From Clostridioides sp. ES-S-0054-01 (GTDB lineage: Bacteria > Bacillota > Clostridia > Peptostreptococcales > Peptostreptococcaceae): a DNA stretch of 64,000 nucleotides. The notes under the pieces were generated by a model. That model was not told where the DNA came from. It saw only the letters and a list, made by a program, of their open reading frames with translations, and made no database searches. A program made the translations under genes and the position numbers. The stretch lies in contig CP067346.1 of assembly GCA_021561035.1 (NCBI GenBank), forward strand, positions 2,015,001-2,079,000, in the 5' to 3' direction. Positions 39,354-49,559 of the stretch are shown in pieces; position 1 is the first letter of the stretch; every line of letters starts with the position of its first letter.

Positions 39354-40480
39354 TATTTTACTGATTTTAGCTTGACAATATCACTCCAATTTTTACTAGT
39401 GGCTAACTCTACTAAATTCAAATCTCTTCTTATTTCAGCTACATCCTCTTTTATAGCATTAGTATCTCCTTTTATATATGCTATGTTATGTTCCATATTA
39501 TCATGAGTAGCTTTATTTATTTCAGAATTATGTAATAAACTTCCTAAAATATTATTCTGTTCTACCTGTATCTCTTTCATTGATTTATCTTCACTTTCTA
39601 GACTATCAATTTTAACTTCAATTCCATATAATTTTTCGTTTGCTATGGCTACTTCTTCCTTAATTCCATTCATATCTTCATTAATATTATTTATTTTCTC
39701 TTGCATAAAGTTTATTTCTGATTTAACTTCAGAGACATCTTCTTTCATTACAGTTATTTCTTGTCTTACTTCTGACATATCTTCTTTCATTACAGTTATC
39801 TCTTGTTTTACCTCTGACATATCTTCTTTCATTACAGTTATCTCTTGTTTTACCTCTGACATATCTTCTTTCATTACAGTTATCTCTTGTTTTACTTCTG
39901 ACATATCTTCTTTCATTACAGTTATCTCTTGTTTTACTTCTGACATATCTTCTTTCATTACAGTTATCTCTTGTTTTACCTCTGACATATCTTCTTTCAT
40001 TACAGTTATCTCTTGTTTTACCTCTGACATATCTTCTTTCATTACAGTTATTTCTTGTTTTACCTCTGACATATCTTCTTTCATTACAGTTATTTCTTGT
40101 CTTACTTCTGACATATCTTCTTTTAACACATTTATCTCTTGTTTTACTTCTGACATGTCTTCTTTCATTACAGTTATTTCTTGTCTTACTTCTGACATAT
40201 CTTCTTTTAACACATTTATCTCTTGTTTTACTTCTGACATGTCTTCTTTCATTATATTTATCTCTTGTCTTACTTCTGACATATCTTCTTTTAACACATT
40301 TATCTCTTGTTTTACTTCTGACATATCTTCTTTCATTATATTTATCTCTTGTTTTACTTCTGACATATCTTCTTTTAACACATTTATTTCCTGTTTTACT
40401 TCTGACATATCATTTTTTATACTAACTACATCTTCATTTATAGTATATAATAATTCTAAAATCTTCTCTTGCACTTGCAT
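39353..40480 (-). CDS. Coiled-coil protein of seventeen 14-residue repeats
   Basis: 375 residues from the ATG at 40480, preferred because AGGGATGGTG precedes it; an in-frame ATG at 40486 is also possible. After a short helix comes a run of 17 near-identical 14-mers (consensus EDMSEVKQEITVMK, with INVLK and INIMK variants). A non-repeat helical tail of 115 residues follows. The heptad pattern predicts a long rod. No signal peptide or membrane segment. The repeats would let the rod length change by slippage or recombination. It resembles no enzyme; a scaffold or tether is a guess. Confidence 0.75.
   Translation of the reverse strand: MQVQEKILELLYTINEDVVSIKNDMSEVKQEINVLKEDMSEVKQEINIMKEDMSEVKQEINVLKEDMSEVRQEINIMKEDMSEVKQEINVLKEDMSEVRQEITVMKEDMSEVKQEINVLKEDMSEVRQEITVMKEDMSEVKQEITVMKEDMSEVKQEITVMKEDMSEVKQEITVMKEDMSEVKQEITVMKEDMSEVKQEITVMKEDMSEVKQEITVMKEDMSEVKQEITVMKEDMSEVRQEITVMKEDVSEVKSEINFMQEKINNINEDMNGIKEEVAIANEKLYGIEVKIDSLESEDKSMKEIQVEQNNILGSLLHNSEINKATHDNMEHNIAYIKGDTNAIKEDVAEIRRDLNLVELATSKNWSDIVKLKSVK
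39701..40414 (-). repeat. 42-bp tandem repeat array (17 units)
   Basis: Encodes the 14-mers above. The central seven copies, starting with CATTACAGTT at 39788, 39830, 39872, 39914, 39956, 39998 and 40040, are almost identical at DNA level. This implies recent expansion. Confidence 0.92.
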
Positions 40481-40650
40481 CACCATCCCTATTAATTATT
40501 ATAACATTTTATACAAATGCTATACAATGTTAACATCTATATAAGAATTATTAAAATTTTAATTAAGAAAAATTAGCATACTTGATTGCTTCAAAACTAA
40601 TTAATATCTAAAATAATTACAAATAAACAAAGAGGAGGGCAATAATAAAA

Positions 40651-40680
40651 AAGGCTTATCTCTATTTTGAGATAGCCCTT
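40651..40680 (-). terminator. Terminator of the long purine operon
   Basis: TATCTC / GAGATA stem with flanking GGC/GCC, followed on the minus strand by CCTTTTTTATT. It comes after the PreA-like gene. Confidence 0.7.
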
Positions 40681-40717
40681 CTTATTTTTATCTAAAGTTT
40701 TATTTTTATAAGATAAT

Positions 40718-41803
40718 CTATACATTCAACTCTGAACATGAAATTTTTCTTCCAAGTGCTTTTGGTTTGCAAACTGATATACAAAGACCACAATATCTAC
40801 ACTCTTCTTCATTCAATTCCATATTATCATTTAATTTTCTTGCTTGATATGCACAAACTCTCTCACACATCTTACATTTAGTACATTTTTCTTCATCATA
40901 AGTAAATTCAAAACTAAGTCTTTCATTTACATCTCCCATATGATTATGTACTATACCGCAAGCATTTTCTATAGTGTTATAACCTAATCTATTAAGATTA
41001 GATTTTAAATCATCATGTATTTTAGATATTACTTGTGCACCTTTTAAAATTACTACTGAACATATACCAACAAAGTCAGCACCTGCCATAATCATTTCTA
41101 AGGCATCATCTCCACTTACACATCCGCCTAATCCAATTATCGGTATATTAACCTGTTTTTTTATTTCATATATTCTTTGTAAAGTTATTGGTTTAATAGT
41201 TTCTCCACTTAAATAGCCTATTCCATTTCCCCCTAATAAAGGTTGCCCTGTTTCTATATCTATTCTAAATGCTGGTCCTACAGAATCACAAGCAGTTATT
41301 GCATCTGCTCCTGCTTCTTCTAATTTTTTAGCAAAATCTCCTATTTCATCTATCATAGGAGGAAGTTTAACTATTACTGGTATATTTACTCTCTTCTTTG
41401 CATCTTTAAGCATTGGTATCAAATCTCTATAGTCATAAGACACTAATTCAATAAAGTCAGCTCCTGCATTTGCAACTTTTTCTACTAACTCACTACTTTC
41501 TTCAATCGTATGACCTACTGAAGCTATACAGACAGTCCCATCTCTTTTCATTTGTGGTATTTCAAAATCTATCCATTGCTCTGGCTCAAAATCTGTCCAT
41601 TTCTCATTATTTAAAAGAGCATTAGCTGTATTTCTAACCATATGTGGTGCTGGATTTATAGCTCTTTCTTTTCTTATAGTCTTAGTAACAACTGCCCCTG
41701 CTCCTGCATCGCTTAATATCTTACATCCAGCTGCACTATATGTCAATGGGCCTGAACCTATTATAAGTGGTGATTTTAATTCTTTACCTAAAAAATTATA
41801 CAT
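40718..41803 (-). CDS. PreA-like dihydropyrimidine dehydrogenase/dihydroorotate dehydrogenase family protein
   Basis: 361 residues from the ATG at 41803, which follows AAGGGGAAGCAGATA; the frame reaches up to 41851. An FMN-binding TIM barrel (IGSGPLTYSAAG, ITACDSVGPA, IGLGGCVSGDDALEMIMAGA) is followed by two 4Fe-4S motifs, CTKCKMCERVC and CRYCGLCISVC. The layout is that of the catalytic subunit of bacterial NAD-dependent dihydropyrimidine dehydrogenase, but no PreT-type flavin subunit is adjacent. Last gene of the operon; it probably reduces or oxidises a base or ring intermediate. Electron partner unknown. Confidence 0.8.
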   Translation of the reverse strand: MYNFLGKELKSPLIIGSGPLTYSAAGCKILSDAGAGAVVTKTIRKERAINPAPHMVRNTANALLNNEKWTDFEPEQWIDFEIPQMKRDGTVCIASVGHTIEESSELVEKVANAGADFIELVSYDYRDLIPMLKDAKKRVNIPVIVKLPPMIDEIGDFAKKLEEAGADAITACDSVGPAFRIDIETGQPLLGGNGIGYLSGETIKPITLQRIYEIKKQVNIPIIGLGGCVSGDDALEMIMAGADFVGICSVVILKGAQVISKIHDDLKSNLNRLGYNTIENACGIVHNHMGDVNERLSFEFTYDEEKCTKCKMCERVCAYQARKLNDNMELNEEECRYCGLCISVCKPKALGRKISCSELNV

Positions 41804-41838
41804 TATCTGCTTCCCCTTTTCATATATATTTACATTCA

Positions 41839-43152
41839 TTAAAACTTCCAAAATTCACAAGCAACTTCTTTCATTTCTTTAATAATAGCCTTTTTATCTA
41901 AATCAACTAACTGTTTTTCTTTTAAAATATGTCTACCATCTATGTATACATTTGATATAAATTCTTTTTTACCTTGAACTACTATCTGGTCAAATATATT
42001 ATCAAGAGTAATAGGAGTTTTAAATTCATCTTCCATAACTATTATATCAGCCTTATTACCAGCTATTATTTTGCCAGAATTTTGAAGACCTAACACATAA
42101 GCACCATGTTCTGTTGCCATCTTAAATACTAAATTTGCTGGCATTACTGATGCATCTTCTTCAACTGATTTATGCATTAAAAATGCACCTCTCATAACTT
42201 CAAAAAAATCATTTATATATCCATCAGTACCCAGTGCTACTTTTATGCCTTTTTTAATCATTTTTGGTACTGGAGAAAAACCTCCACCTACTTCACAGTT
42301 ACTAAGAGGCATATGAACCACTTTTACGCCTTTTTCTTTTAATATATCTATCTCTTCATCACTCACTTTTACACACTGAGAGGCTAATACAGTTTCATCC
42401 AATATATCTAAATCATTATAGTGGTCAACTGCTTTTTTACCAAAATATTTTTCAGCATAGTTTGGTTCATAAATACTCTCACATAAATGGAATTGCATTG
42501 GTGCATCTAATTTTTTTGCTTCATCTTTAGCTTTCTTAATAAATTTATCCGAACATGTAAAACTTGTATGAGTACACATTATTCCATTTATTAATTTACT
42601 ATTTTCTCTGCTCCACTTTATCAAATTAGAATTTTCATCTAAGCATCTAAGTCCATTTTCATAGCTTATTCTCTCACAGCTTTCCAGGGATAAAATCGCT
42701 TTCATCCCTATCTCTTCTAGTATTTTACCTTGCTCAATTAAAGTTCCTACCTCTGTGTTTGGAGCTTCTAAGGTATCACAAAAAGCTACTACACCAGATT
42801 CTATAAGTTCTATCGCTGATGCTTTAGTTGTCGCCTTTACTTCTTTTAATCCTATTCTATTTTCTATAAATGGCCACCAATAGTCATTTAAGAAGCCCTC
42901 AAAATCAGTAAAATGTACATTTGCTGGTATTCCTCTAGAAAGTACTCCATATTGATGCATATGACCATTTACAAATCCTGGCATTACTATAGCATCTGAT
43001 TTATCTATTATTTCTTCAATATTTTTGTATTTTATTTCAACTTCTTCATTTGGTAATATATCTTTTATAATGTCATTTTCTACTACAACAGCATAATTTG
43101 TATATATTTCATCAGCAGAAGATATTAAGTATTTACTTTTTATAGCAATCAT
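41839..43152 (-). CDS. Amidohydrolase-family cyclic deaminase
   Basis: 437 residues. Metal-ligand motif NGHMHQ (His64, His66), a later THTS/FHLCES region, the MPLSNCEVGGG block, and ALGTDGYIND with the catalytic Asp. It belongs to the SsnA/guanine deaminase/chlorohydrolase branch and should hydrolyse an amino group or ring amide of a purine-like substrate. It follows the Xdh large subunit without a gap (stop and start adjoin at 43152/43153) and overlaps the unused upstream part of the PreA frame. Substrate not determined. Confidence 0.82.
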   Translation of the reverse strand: MIAIKSKYLISSADEIYTNYAVVVENDIIKDILPNEEVEIKYKNIEEIIDKSDAIVMPGFVNGHMHQYGVLSRGIPANVHFTDFEGFLNDYWWPFIENRIGLKEVKATTKASAIELIESGVVAFCDTLEAPNTEVGTLIEQGKILEEIGMKAILSLESCERISYENGLRCLDENSNLIKWSRENSKLINGIMCTHTSFTCSDKFIKKAKDEAKKLDAPMQFHLCESIYEPNYAEKYFGKKAVDHYNDLDILDETVLASQCVKVSDEEIDILKEKGVKVVHMPLSNCEVGGGFSPVPKMIKKGIKVALGTDGYINDFFEVMRGAFLMHKSVEEDASVMPANLVFKMATEHGAYVLGLQNSGKIIAGNKADIIVMEDEFKTPITLDNIFDQIVVQGKKEFISNVYIDGRHILKEKQLVDLDKKAIIKEMKEVACEFWKF

Positions 43153-45444
43153 TTATTTACCTCCCTGATTTAATTTTTTCATAGCCATATAAACTTTCTC
43201 AGAAGTTATAGGAAGTTCTCTTATACGGACTCCTGTGGCATTGTATATTGCATTTGCTATTGCTGGTGCAGGTGTATGAATAACTATTTCCCCTAAAGAT
43301 TTAGCCCCATATGGACCTGTTGGGTCATAATTATCTACAAAGTCAACAAATATATTTCCTATATCTTTTTTTGTTGGAACTTTGTATTGCAATAGATTAG
43401 AAGTCTGAAGTTTTCCATCAGAACCATGTCTAGGGTCTTCATACATTGCAAGCCCTATACCTTGAGTTACACCACCTTCAACTTGTATTCTAGCAAGTGC
43501 AGGATTCATAACTGTACCACAATCAGTAGAACAAGCATAATTTATTACTTTAAACTCACCTGTTGTTTTATCTAACTCGATTTCAGCAAATCCTGCTAAG
43601 AATGGCTTAGCACTTTCTTGTATACCATAAGATTCAGATGAATATAAAACCTCTTGATTTCCACCACCAACAGATTCTCTTCCTAATTCACTTAATAAAA
43701 CAAATTTCTCTACATCCTCACTATAACAAACTCTGTCTTCATATAGTATTAAATCATCTATTGGTAAATTGAGTTTCTTCTGTGCTACTTTTAATATCTT
43801 CTGTTTTAAACTTTCAGCAGATTTTATTGTAGCATTTCCAGTTACATAAGTAGTACAAGAAGCATATGCACCAGTATCATATGGACACATATCTGTATCT
43901 CCTGTATAAACGGAAATTCTGTCAATAGATGTATTCAATGCTTTTGCAGCTATTTGTGCAAGTATTGTGTCAGAACCAGTTCCTAAGTCTGAAGACCCAG
44001 AAAACAACTTATAAGTACCATCTTCGTCCATTCTCATATTTACTATTGCCATATCTATGTTAGCTATACCAGAACCATGAGTTCCCACAGACATTCCAAC
44101 AGCTCTTACCTTATTGTTTCCAATATCCCTGACAGGATATTTTTCATCCCATCCAATAAGTTTTTTACCTCTAATTATGCATTCATCAAGTGCACAACTT
44201 CTTATTGGAAAATTCATTATTCCGCCTTCAGTTTGCTTTTTTATAATATTCTTCAACTTTATTTCTGTTGGGTCCATGTTAAGTTTATGTGCTAATTCAT
44301 CGATTGCACAATCAAGTGCAAACGTACCTTGAGTTGCTCCATATCCTCTCAATGCTCCCCCTGGAACTAAATTAGTATATACAGTTCTTCCATCAAATTT
44401 TATTGCAGGTACATTATTATATGTTGGAAGTACATTATGCCCTGATTCAGAGCAAACAGAAGGTCCATTATCACCATAAGCACCTGTATTGTTTAATGCT
44501 TTCATATCTATAGCTTTTATGTTTCCTTCTCTATCTGCCCCAACCTTTATATCAAAAAACATCTGATGTCTAGTGTTAGTCATTGCAAAAGTTTCTTCCC
44601 TAGTATAAACAAGTTTTGCTGGTCTTTTCGTCATCCAAGTTACAAATGACGCATATATCTCTGTTACAGCTATGTTTTTTCCACCAAAACCTCCACCTAT
44701 TCTTGGTTTTATTACTCTTACCTTTGAAAGAGGTATTCCCAATGCTCTAGAAACCTGTCTTCTCATATGATAAGCTGATTGATTTGCAGAAGTTACTACT
44801 AGTCTACCATTTGTATCTATATACGTATAAGCTCTATGAGTCTCCATCATACAATGTGCTTGTGATTGAGTCATATAAGATTGTTCTACTATTACATCAC
44901 TCTCTTTAAACTCTTTTTCTACATCTCCTTTACCCATTTTCTCTCTTGATACTATGTTTTTTGTAGCATCTAATCCAAAGTCAAATGGACAAAATAAATC
45001 ATCTTCTTCATGTATCAAAATTTTATTTCCTTCTGATTCCCTTGCATCCAATATTGGAGTCATTACTTCATATTCAACTTTTATAAGTTTCATAGCTTTA
45101 ATGGCAGACCTTTCATCTTCAGCAGCTATTATAGCAACTTCATCTCCTACATATCTAACTATATCTTCAAGTATTAGCTGGTCATGAGGTGATGCTTCTG
45201 GATATGACTCTCCAACCATTGAATATCTATAATTTGGAACATCTTTATAAGTGAATATATCTACTACACCTTTTACTTTTAATGCATTTTTTATATCGAT
45301 GTTTTTTATCTTAGCAAAAGCATGTGGACTTCTAAGAAGCTTAATAGTTAAAACATCCTTATGAAAAATTAAATCTTCTGTATATATTGGTTTTCCAGTA
45401 ACAATGGCTTCACTATCTATTTTTCTTACCTCTTTATTTACCAT
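43153..45444 (-). CDS. Xanthine dehydrogenase-type large (Mo) subunit, copy 2
   Basis: 763 residues from the ATG at 45444, which is preceded by GGGGGTGAG; the frame opens at 45459. Same layout as copy 1: hammerhead domain, RPRIGGGFGGKN, GALRGYGATQG, GAKSLGE. It is the large subunit of a complete three-gene set (with 45434 and 46267), which makes this the best candidate for a full heterotrimer. Purine hydroxylation in the cytoplasm; exact specificity unknown. It overlaps the FAD-subunit gene by 11 bp. Confidence 0.9.
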   Translation of the reverse strand: MVNKEVRKIDSEAIVTGKPIYTEDLIFHKDVLTIKLLRSPHAFAKIKNIDIKNALKVKGVVDIFTYKDVPNYRYSMVGESYPEASPHDQLILEDIVRYVGDEVAIIAAEDERSAIKAMKLIKVEYEVMTPILDARESEGNKILIHEEDDLFCPFDFGLDATKNIVSREKMGKGDVEKEFKESDVIVEQSYMTQSQAHCMMETHRAYTYIDTNGRLVVTSANQSAYHMRRQVSRALGIPLSKVRVIKPRIGGGFGGKNIAVTEIYASFVTWMTKRPAKLVYTREETFAMTNTRHQMFFDIKVGADREGNIKAIDMKALNNTGAYGDNGPSVCSESGHNVLPTYNNVPAIKFDGRTVYTNLVPGGALRGYGATQGTFALDCAIDELAHKLNMDPTEIKLKNIIKKQTEGGIMNFPIRSCALDECIIRGKKLIGWDEKYPVRDIGNNKVRAVGMSVGTHGSGIANIDMAIVNMRMDEDGTYKLFSGSSDLGTGSDTILAQIAAKALNTSIDRISVYTGDTDMCPYDTGAYASCTTYVTGNATIKSAESLKQKILKVAQKKLNLPIDDLILYEDRVCYSEDVEKFVLLSELGRESVGGGNQEVLYSSESYGIQESAKPFLAGFAEIELDKTTGEFKVINYACSTDCGTVMNPALARIQVEGGVTQGIGLAMYEDPRHGSDGKLQTSNLLQYKVPTKKDIGNIFVDFVDNYDPTGPYGAKSLGEIVIHTPAPAIANAIYNATGVRIRELPITSEKVYMAMKKLNQGGK

Positions 45445-46228
45445 CACACTCACCCCCAATACTATTATACATTCTCACTACTAAGGCTTTTGCCATATCT
45501 TTTCTATATTCTTTACTTCCTCTTATATTGCTTCCAAATGAAAGTTCTTCACTTGATACTTCGCTAGCTTTTTCTATATCATTTTCTAAACTTAGTATTT
45601 CACTTGCTTTATAGGCAATTTTTGCTCTTCTTGGTCTAGCTCCTATTGCAATTTTATAAGTATTTCCTTCTTTTAACATTGCTCCATTTAATACTGCAAA
45701 ATCACCTGTACATTTTCTTATAGAATCAAATACACCTATAGCATCCTTTTTAGGTAATATAATTTCTATTAATATATCTTTTTCAAGCTCACTTTCTAAA
45801 AAATCAGCTAAGTTCATAACCCCTTTTTTATATAACTTAACCTTTGCATCTACTACTAGTAATGAAGGTATTAAATCTGAAAATCCATACTTAGCAAATA
45901 CGCTAGCTCCTACTCTAGCTCCACTTCTAAATTGAACTCCTACTATATTAGAAACAGCGTTTGAAATTACTCCATTACAGTAATTTTTAATAACCTTATT
46001 TAATTCTAAAGTTCTTAAACTTGTATCTGCTCCAATTAATATGCTATCATCAGTTTCATTTATATAATCTAAAGCTAAGTCTTTTAAATCTATTGCTGAA
46101 CCAATATTTTTACTACCTAGTTTTAAAAATCCGCAGCCTCCAAGTATTATGTTGTTTTTTCTTGATATTAGCAGTTCATAAGCTTCATCTAAACTTTTTG
46201 GAACTACATATTCCTTTATAGTTATCAT
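45434..46228 (-). CDS. Xdh FAD-binding subunit, copy 2
   Basis: 264 residues from the ATG at 46228, preceded by GGGGAGAG; the frame opens at 46258. FAD loop ILGGCGFLKLGSKNIG, GADTSLRTLE, GVQFRSGARVG and CTGDFAVLN as in copy 1 (34236). It lies 38 bp after the 2Fe-2S gene. Electron transfer role as for copy 1. Confidence 0.88.
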   Translation of the reverse strand: MITIKEYVVPKSLDEAYELLISRKNNIILGGCGFLKLGSKNIGSAIDLKDLALDYINETDDSILIGADTSLRTLELNKVIKNYCNGVISNAVSNIVGVQFRSGARVGASVFAKYGFSDLIPSLLVVDAKVKLYKKGVMNLADFLESELEKDILIEIILPKKDAIGVFDSIRKCTGDFAVLNGAMLKEGNTYKIAIGARPRRAKIAYKASEILSLENDIEKASEVSSEELSFGSNIRGSKEYRKDMAKALVVRMYNSIGGECDGK

Positions 46229-46266
46229 ATTCTCTCCCCATATCAATTTAATTTTCACTTAAAAGT

Positions 46267-46713
46267 TTAAGTGTTCAAATATTTATGTATTGCTCTTAAT
46301 TGACCTTTATATCCTGTACATCTACAAAGATTACCATTTACATAATCTATAACTTCTTCTTCTGTTGGATTTTGAAGCTCTCTTTTCATAGCTAAGACCA
46401 TCATTATAAATCCAGGAGCACAAAATCCACATTGGTCAGCTCCTTCATCTGCAAGAAAATCCCCAAATTTCTTTGCTTCATCCAAGACACCTTCAAGTGT
46501 TGTGATATGCTGACCATCTACTCTAGCAGTAAGATAGTTGCAAGAAAGCACTGCCTTGTCATTTACCATTACTGTACACAAACCACATGAACCTGTATCA
46601 CAGCCTTTTTTAACGCTTACATATCCATTTTCTCTTAATGTATCTGCTAAAAAGTCATCTGGTCTTATACTTAATTCTTTTTCTTTATTATTTATAGTAC
46701 ATTTGATAATCAA
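46267..46713 (-). CDS. Xdh 2Fe-2S subunit, copy 1
   Basis: 148 residues. Two 2Fe-2S clusters are marked by GCDTGSCGLCTV with a later Cys, and by CGFCAPGF ... CRCTGY. Start chosen as TTG at 46713, since GAGGTGA lies 5 bases before it. The upstream ATG at 46734 has no site and overlaps that sequence. It shuttles electrons from the Mo site to FAD. It probably serves copy 2 and perhaps copy 1 of the large subunit. Confidence 0.87.
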   Translation of the reverse strand: MIIKCTINNKEKELSIRPDDFLADTLRENGYVSVKKGCDTGSCGLCTVMVNDKAVLSCNYLTARVDGQHITTLEGVLDEAKKFGDFLADEGADQCGFCAPGFIMMVLAMKRELQNPTEEEVIDYVNGNLCRCTGYKGQLRAIHKYLNT

Positions 46714-46786
46714 ATAAATCACCTCAAAACTCATATTTTTAAGCTAAAGTTTTTACTATACTTCTTTATAAATAAAATCACATTTA

Positions 46787-48124
46787 TTAGTAAAGGCTAT
46801 TCCATTTATGACCTTCCATTCTATTCTTTATAGTCCCTCTTACACAAAGTCTCTCAGCTGTATCTTGAGCATCTTTCAATGCTTTTTCTTCATCAGTTGT
46901 TAATATTTTTGAATCTTCCATTATTATATTTCCATCTACTATAACACTCTCTATATTTTTCATGCTAGAAGAATATACTAATGTAGATACTGGATTATGC
47001 ATAGGTATTGCTTTTGGAGAAAGCATTGGATTGAATATTAGTAAATCAGCTTTTTTACCTATCTCTAATGAACCTATCTCATCTTCCATTCCAATAGCTC
47101 TTGCTCCATCTATAGTTGCCAACTCAAGAACTTTTTCTGCTGACATTGCTAATGGGTCACACTTATTAACTTTATGTTGAAGTGCTGTCAATTTCATAAG
47201 CTCAAGCATATCTTGAGAGTTATTACTAGCAGCTCCATCTACACCTAAACTAACTGTTATTCCTTTTTTAAGCATTTCTGGCACTGGCGCAACACCTGAA
47301 GATAAGTACATATTACTTGCTGTATTATGAGACACTTTCATATCATATTTTTTAGCAAGTTCCATATCTTTTTCAGTTAAATATACACAATGTACCATAA
47401 GCACATTTGGTCCAAGTATTCCTAATTTCTCTAAAACATCTATGTCATATTGACCATGCAATTCTTTTGCTGCTTCTCTATCAAAAGGAGTTTCTGATAT
47501 ATGTACTGTAAATAAAGCATCATCATATTCTTTTGTTATTCTCCATAACATCTCAAGCATTTCTTGAGAATTTGACCATATTGCTGCTGGAGCTACTCCT
47601 ATTTTGATTCTTCCATTTTCTGTATTATGGTGTTTTTCAAATAATCTTCTTACATCTTTTTCAACTGTTTCTACATCTTGCATTATTCCAGGATGAACTC
47701 CAAATTGAGCTCCTGTATTCATACATCCTCTTCCAAGTATTCCTCTTATTCCTAATTCTTTATAAGCATCTATTATTCCATCACAAAGACCTGGTTTGCT
47801 GTGAGGATACATATAGTCAACCATTGTTGTTATACCACTTCTAAGACCTTCAATACATCCAAGCATTGCAGCATCATAAGTATCTTTTGCTTCTAAATAG
47901 TTAGCTGCTGGAAACGTCATAGTTTCTAACCAATCTTTAAGTACCATATCATCTCCCAATCCTTTTAATAAAGTTTGGAATAAATGAGTATGTGTATTTA
48001 TAAAACCTGGGAATAAAACTTTACCTTTAGCATCTATCACTTTTTTAACATCTGTATATTTACTTTCTATTTCTTTAGAGTTCCCAATATCAGCAATCTT
48101 GTTATCTTTTACTACTAATGCCCC
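46787..48124 (-). CDS. ssnA: SsnA-type aminohydrolase, 3' exon of an IStron-split gene
   Basis: 445 residues of the C-terminal part. From the insertion boundary it reads GALVVKDNKIADIGN (first codon 48124-48122) and continues to FPGFINTHTHLFQTLLKGL and the GVDGAASNNSQDM Asp motif. It aligns throughout with the intact copy at 58051. Splicing to the 23-codon first exon (50063-50131) would give a 468-residue protein, the same size as that copy. SsnA-type enzymes deaminate or open purine-derived rings. Unspliced message would give only a 23-residue peptide from the normal start. Confidence 0.85.
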   Translation of the reverse strand, partial: GALVVKDNKIADIGNSKEIESKYTDVKKVIDAKGKVLFPGFINTHTHLFQTLLKGLGDDMVLKDWLETMTFPAANYLEAKDTYDAAMLGCIEGLRSGITTMVDYMYPHSKPGLCDGIIDAYKELGIRGILGRGCMNTGAQFGVHPGIMQDVETVEKDVRRLFEKHHNTENGRIKIGVAPAAIWSNSQEMLEMLWRITKEYDDALFTVHISETPFDREAAKELHGQYDIDVLEKLGILGPNVLMVHCVYLTEKDMELAKKYDMKVSHNTASNMYLSSGVAPVPEMLKKGITVSLGVDGAASNNSQDMLELMKLTALQHKVNKCDPLAMSAEKVLELATIDGARAIGMEDEIGSLEIGKKADLLIFNPMLSPKAIPMHNPVSTLVYSSSMKNIESVIVDGNIIMEDSKILTTDEEKALKDAQDTAERLCVRGTIKNRMEGHKWNSLY

Positions 48125-48234
48125 CTGAACCTCCCATGACTAAAGTCACAGGGTTCCTGCTTCATAGAATTTTGCATACTAAAATATGTATTCTCCACAG
48201 GCTATCCCCGTAGTTCCTACGGTTCTTACATATG

Positions 48235-49344
48235 CTATCTATTTTGAACTGTTATTAGTCTTAATCCTTCTTTTAATATATTTATACTTGCATTTATATC
48301 TCTATCGTGAGTTTCATTACAACAAGGACAAATCCATTCTCTTACATTTAAGTTCTTAACTTCCTCGTTTTTGTACCCACATTTATTGCATATTTGTGAA
48401 CTTGCAAAGAACTTACCTACCTTTACAATTTGTCTATCATGCCAATTAGCCTTGTATTCTAATTGACGAACAAATTCTGACCACGATACATCAGAAATAG
48501 AGAGAGATAGTTTACGATTTTTAATCATGTTCTTTACTTGTAAATCTTCTATGCAAATAATATCATTCTTTTTTATTAGTTTAGTAGATAGTTTTTGTAG
48601 AAAATCCTTCCTTTGATTAGCTATATGTTCTTGAAATCTAGAAACTTTTAATCTTGCTTTATTTCTATTTAAACTACCGATTGTTTTTCTCGATAATTCT
48701 CTTTGTAATTTAGCAAGTTTTCTTAATGACTTCTTAAGATACTTAGGATTTTCTATAAATTGTCCACAACTTGAGATACAAAATTCTTTAATTCCTAAAT
48801 CTAGACCTATCTGATTATTAGTATTTTCAAATGCTTCAATATCTACATCAGTACAGCATAGTGATACATAATATCTACCACTTGGTTCTTTAGATATAGT
48901 AGCATTAAGTATTCTCCCTTGAGGGACTTGTTTATCCCTTACTTTAACCATACCAAGTTTAGGTAATTTTATATATTGACTAAAGTACATAATGTTTCCA
49001 TTTGTAAAGTTCGTTTTATATGAGAATCTATTAGTTTTCTTTGATTTAAATTTAGGAAATCCTGCCTTTCCTTTAAAGAATTTTTCATATGCGTTTTCTA
49101 AATCTTTTAAGGCATTTTGTAGTGAAAATTTGTCAGGTTCTTTAAGCCACTTTAATTCTTTTTTTAAATTGGTCAAATCAGAACTGCACTGTTTATAAGT
49201 AAAAGTTTCTTTATCATTTTTATAAACTTCTATTCTTTTAGCAAGATACTTATTATATACAAATCTACAGCATCCAAAAGTTTTGTTAATTAACTCTTGC
49301 TGTTTTTTATTTGGATACATTCTAAACTTATAAGCTTTTTCCAC
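48235..49344 (-). CDS. TnpB of the IStron
   Basis: 369 residues from the GTG at 49344, with GAGGTGAT just upstream. An N-terminal helix-turn-helix domain ([20 protein letters not shown]) precedes the RuvC core with Asp in [10 protein letters not shown], Glu in [10 protein letters not shown] and Asp in [12 protein letters not shown] zinc finger CNKCGYKN ... CPCC is present. All catalytic positions are intact. TnpB is an RNA-guided nuclease that favours element retention at the donor site; it does not perform transposition. Confidence 0.9.
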   Translation of the reverse strand: MEKAYKFRMYPNKKQQELINKTFGCCRFVYNKYLAKRIEVYKNDKETFTYKQCSSDLTNLKKELKWLKEPDKFSLQNALKDLENAYEKFFKGKAGFPKFKSKKTNRFSYKTNFTNGNIMYFSQYIKLPKLGMVKVRDKQVPQGRILNATISKEPSGRYYVSLCCTDVDIEAFENTNNQIGLDLGIKEFCISSCGQFIENPKYLKKSLRKLAKLQRELSRKTIGSLNRNKARLKVSRFQEHIANQRKDFLQKLSTKLIKKNDIICIEDLQVKNMIKNRKLSLSISDVSWSEFVRQLEYKANWHDRQIVKVGKFFASSQICNKCGYKNEEVKNLNVREWICPCCNETHDRDINASINILKEGLRLITVQNR

Positions 49345-49380
49345 TACTATCACCTCACTTTAATTGTTTTTTCTGATTAT

Positions 49381-49426
49381 GTTAATAGATTATGTTAATA
49401 CTGGTTAATAGATTATGTTAATACTG
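49381..49426. repeat. 23-bp tandem duplication inside the IStron
   Basis: GTTAATAGATTATGTTAATA plus CTG occurs twice head to tail (49381-49403, 49404-49426) just upstream of tnpB. It is likely a slippage product. Confidence 0.85.
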
Positions 49427-49559
49427 AATGTCTATATTTTACATACTATACTATATAGTATTGTACTAAATATACATATCTGATTCACTTCCATTTTCAT
49501 CACCCATACTAATATTAACAAACGTAATTATTTAAAACAATTATTTCGAAGGTTTTTAT

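Noticed and set aside
39645..40544. 299-codon plus-strand frame opposite the coiled-coil gene
   Set aside because: It is the antisense shadow of the 42-bp repeats and has no ribosome site.
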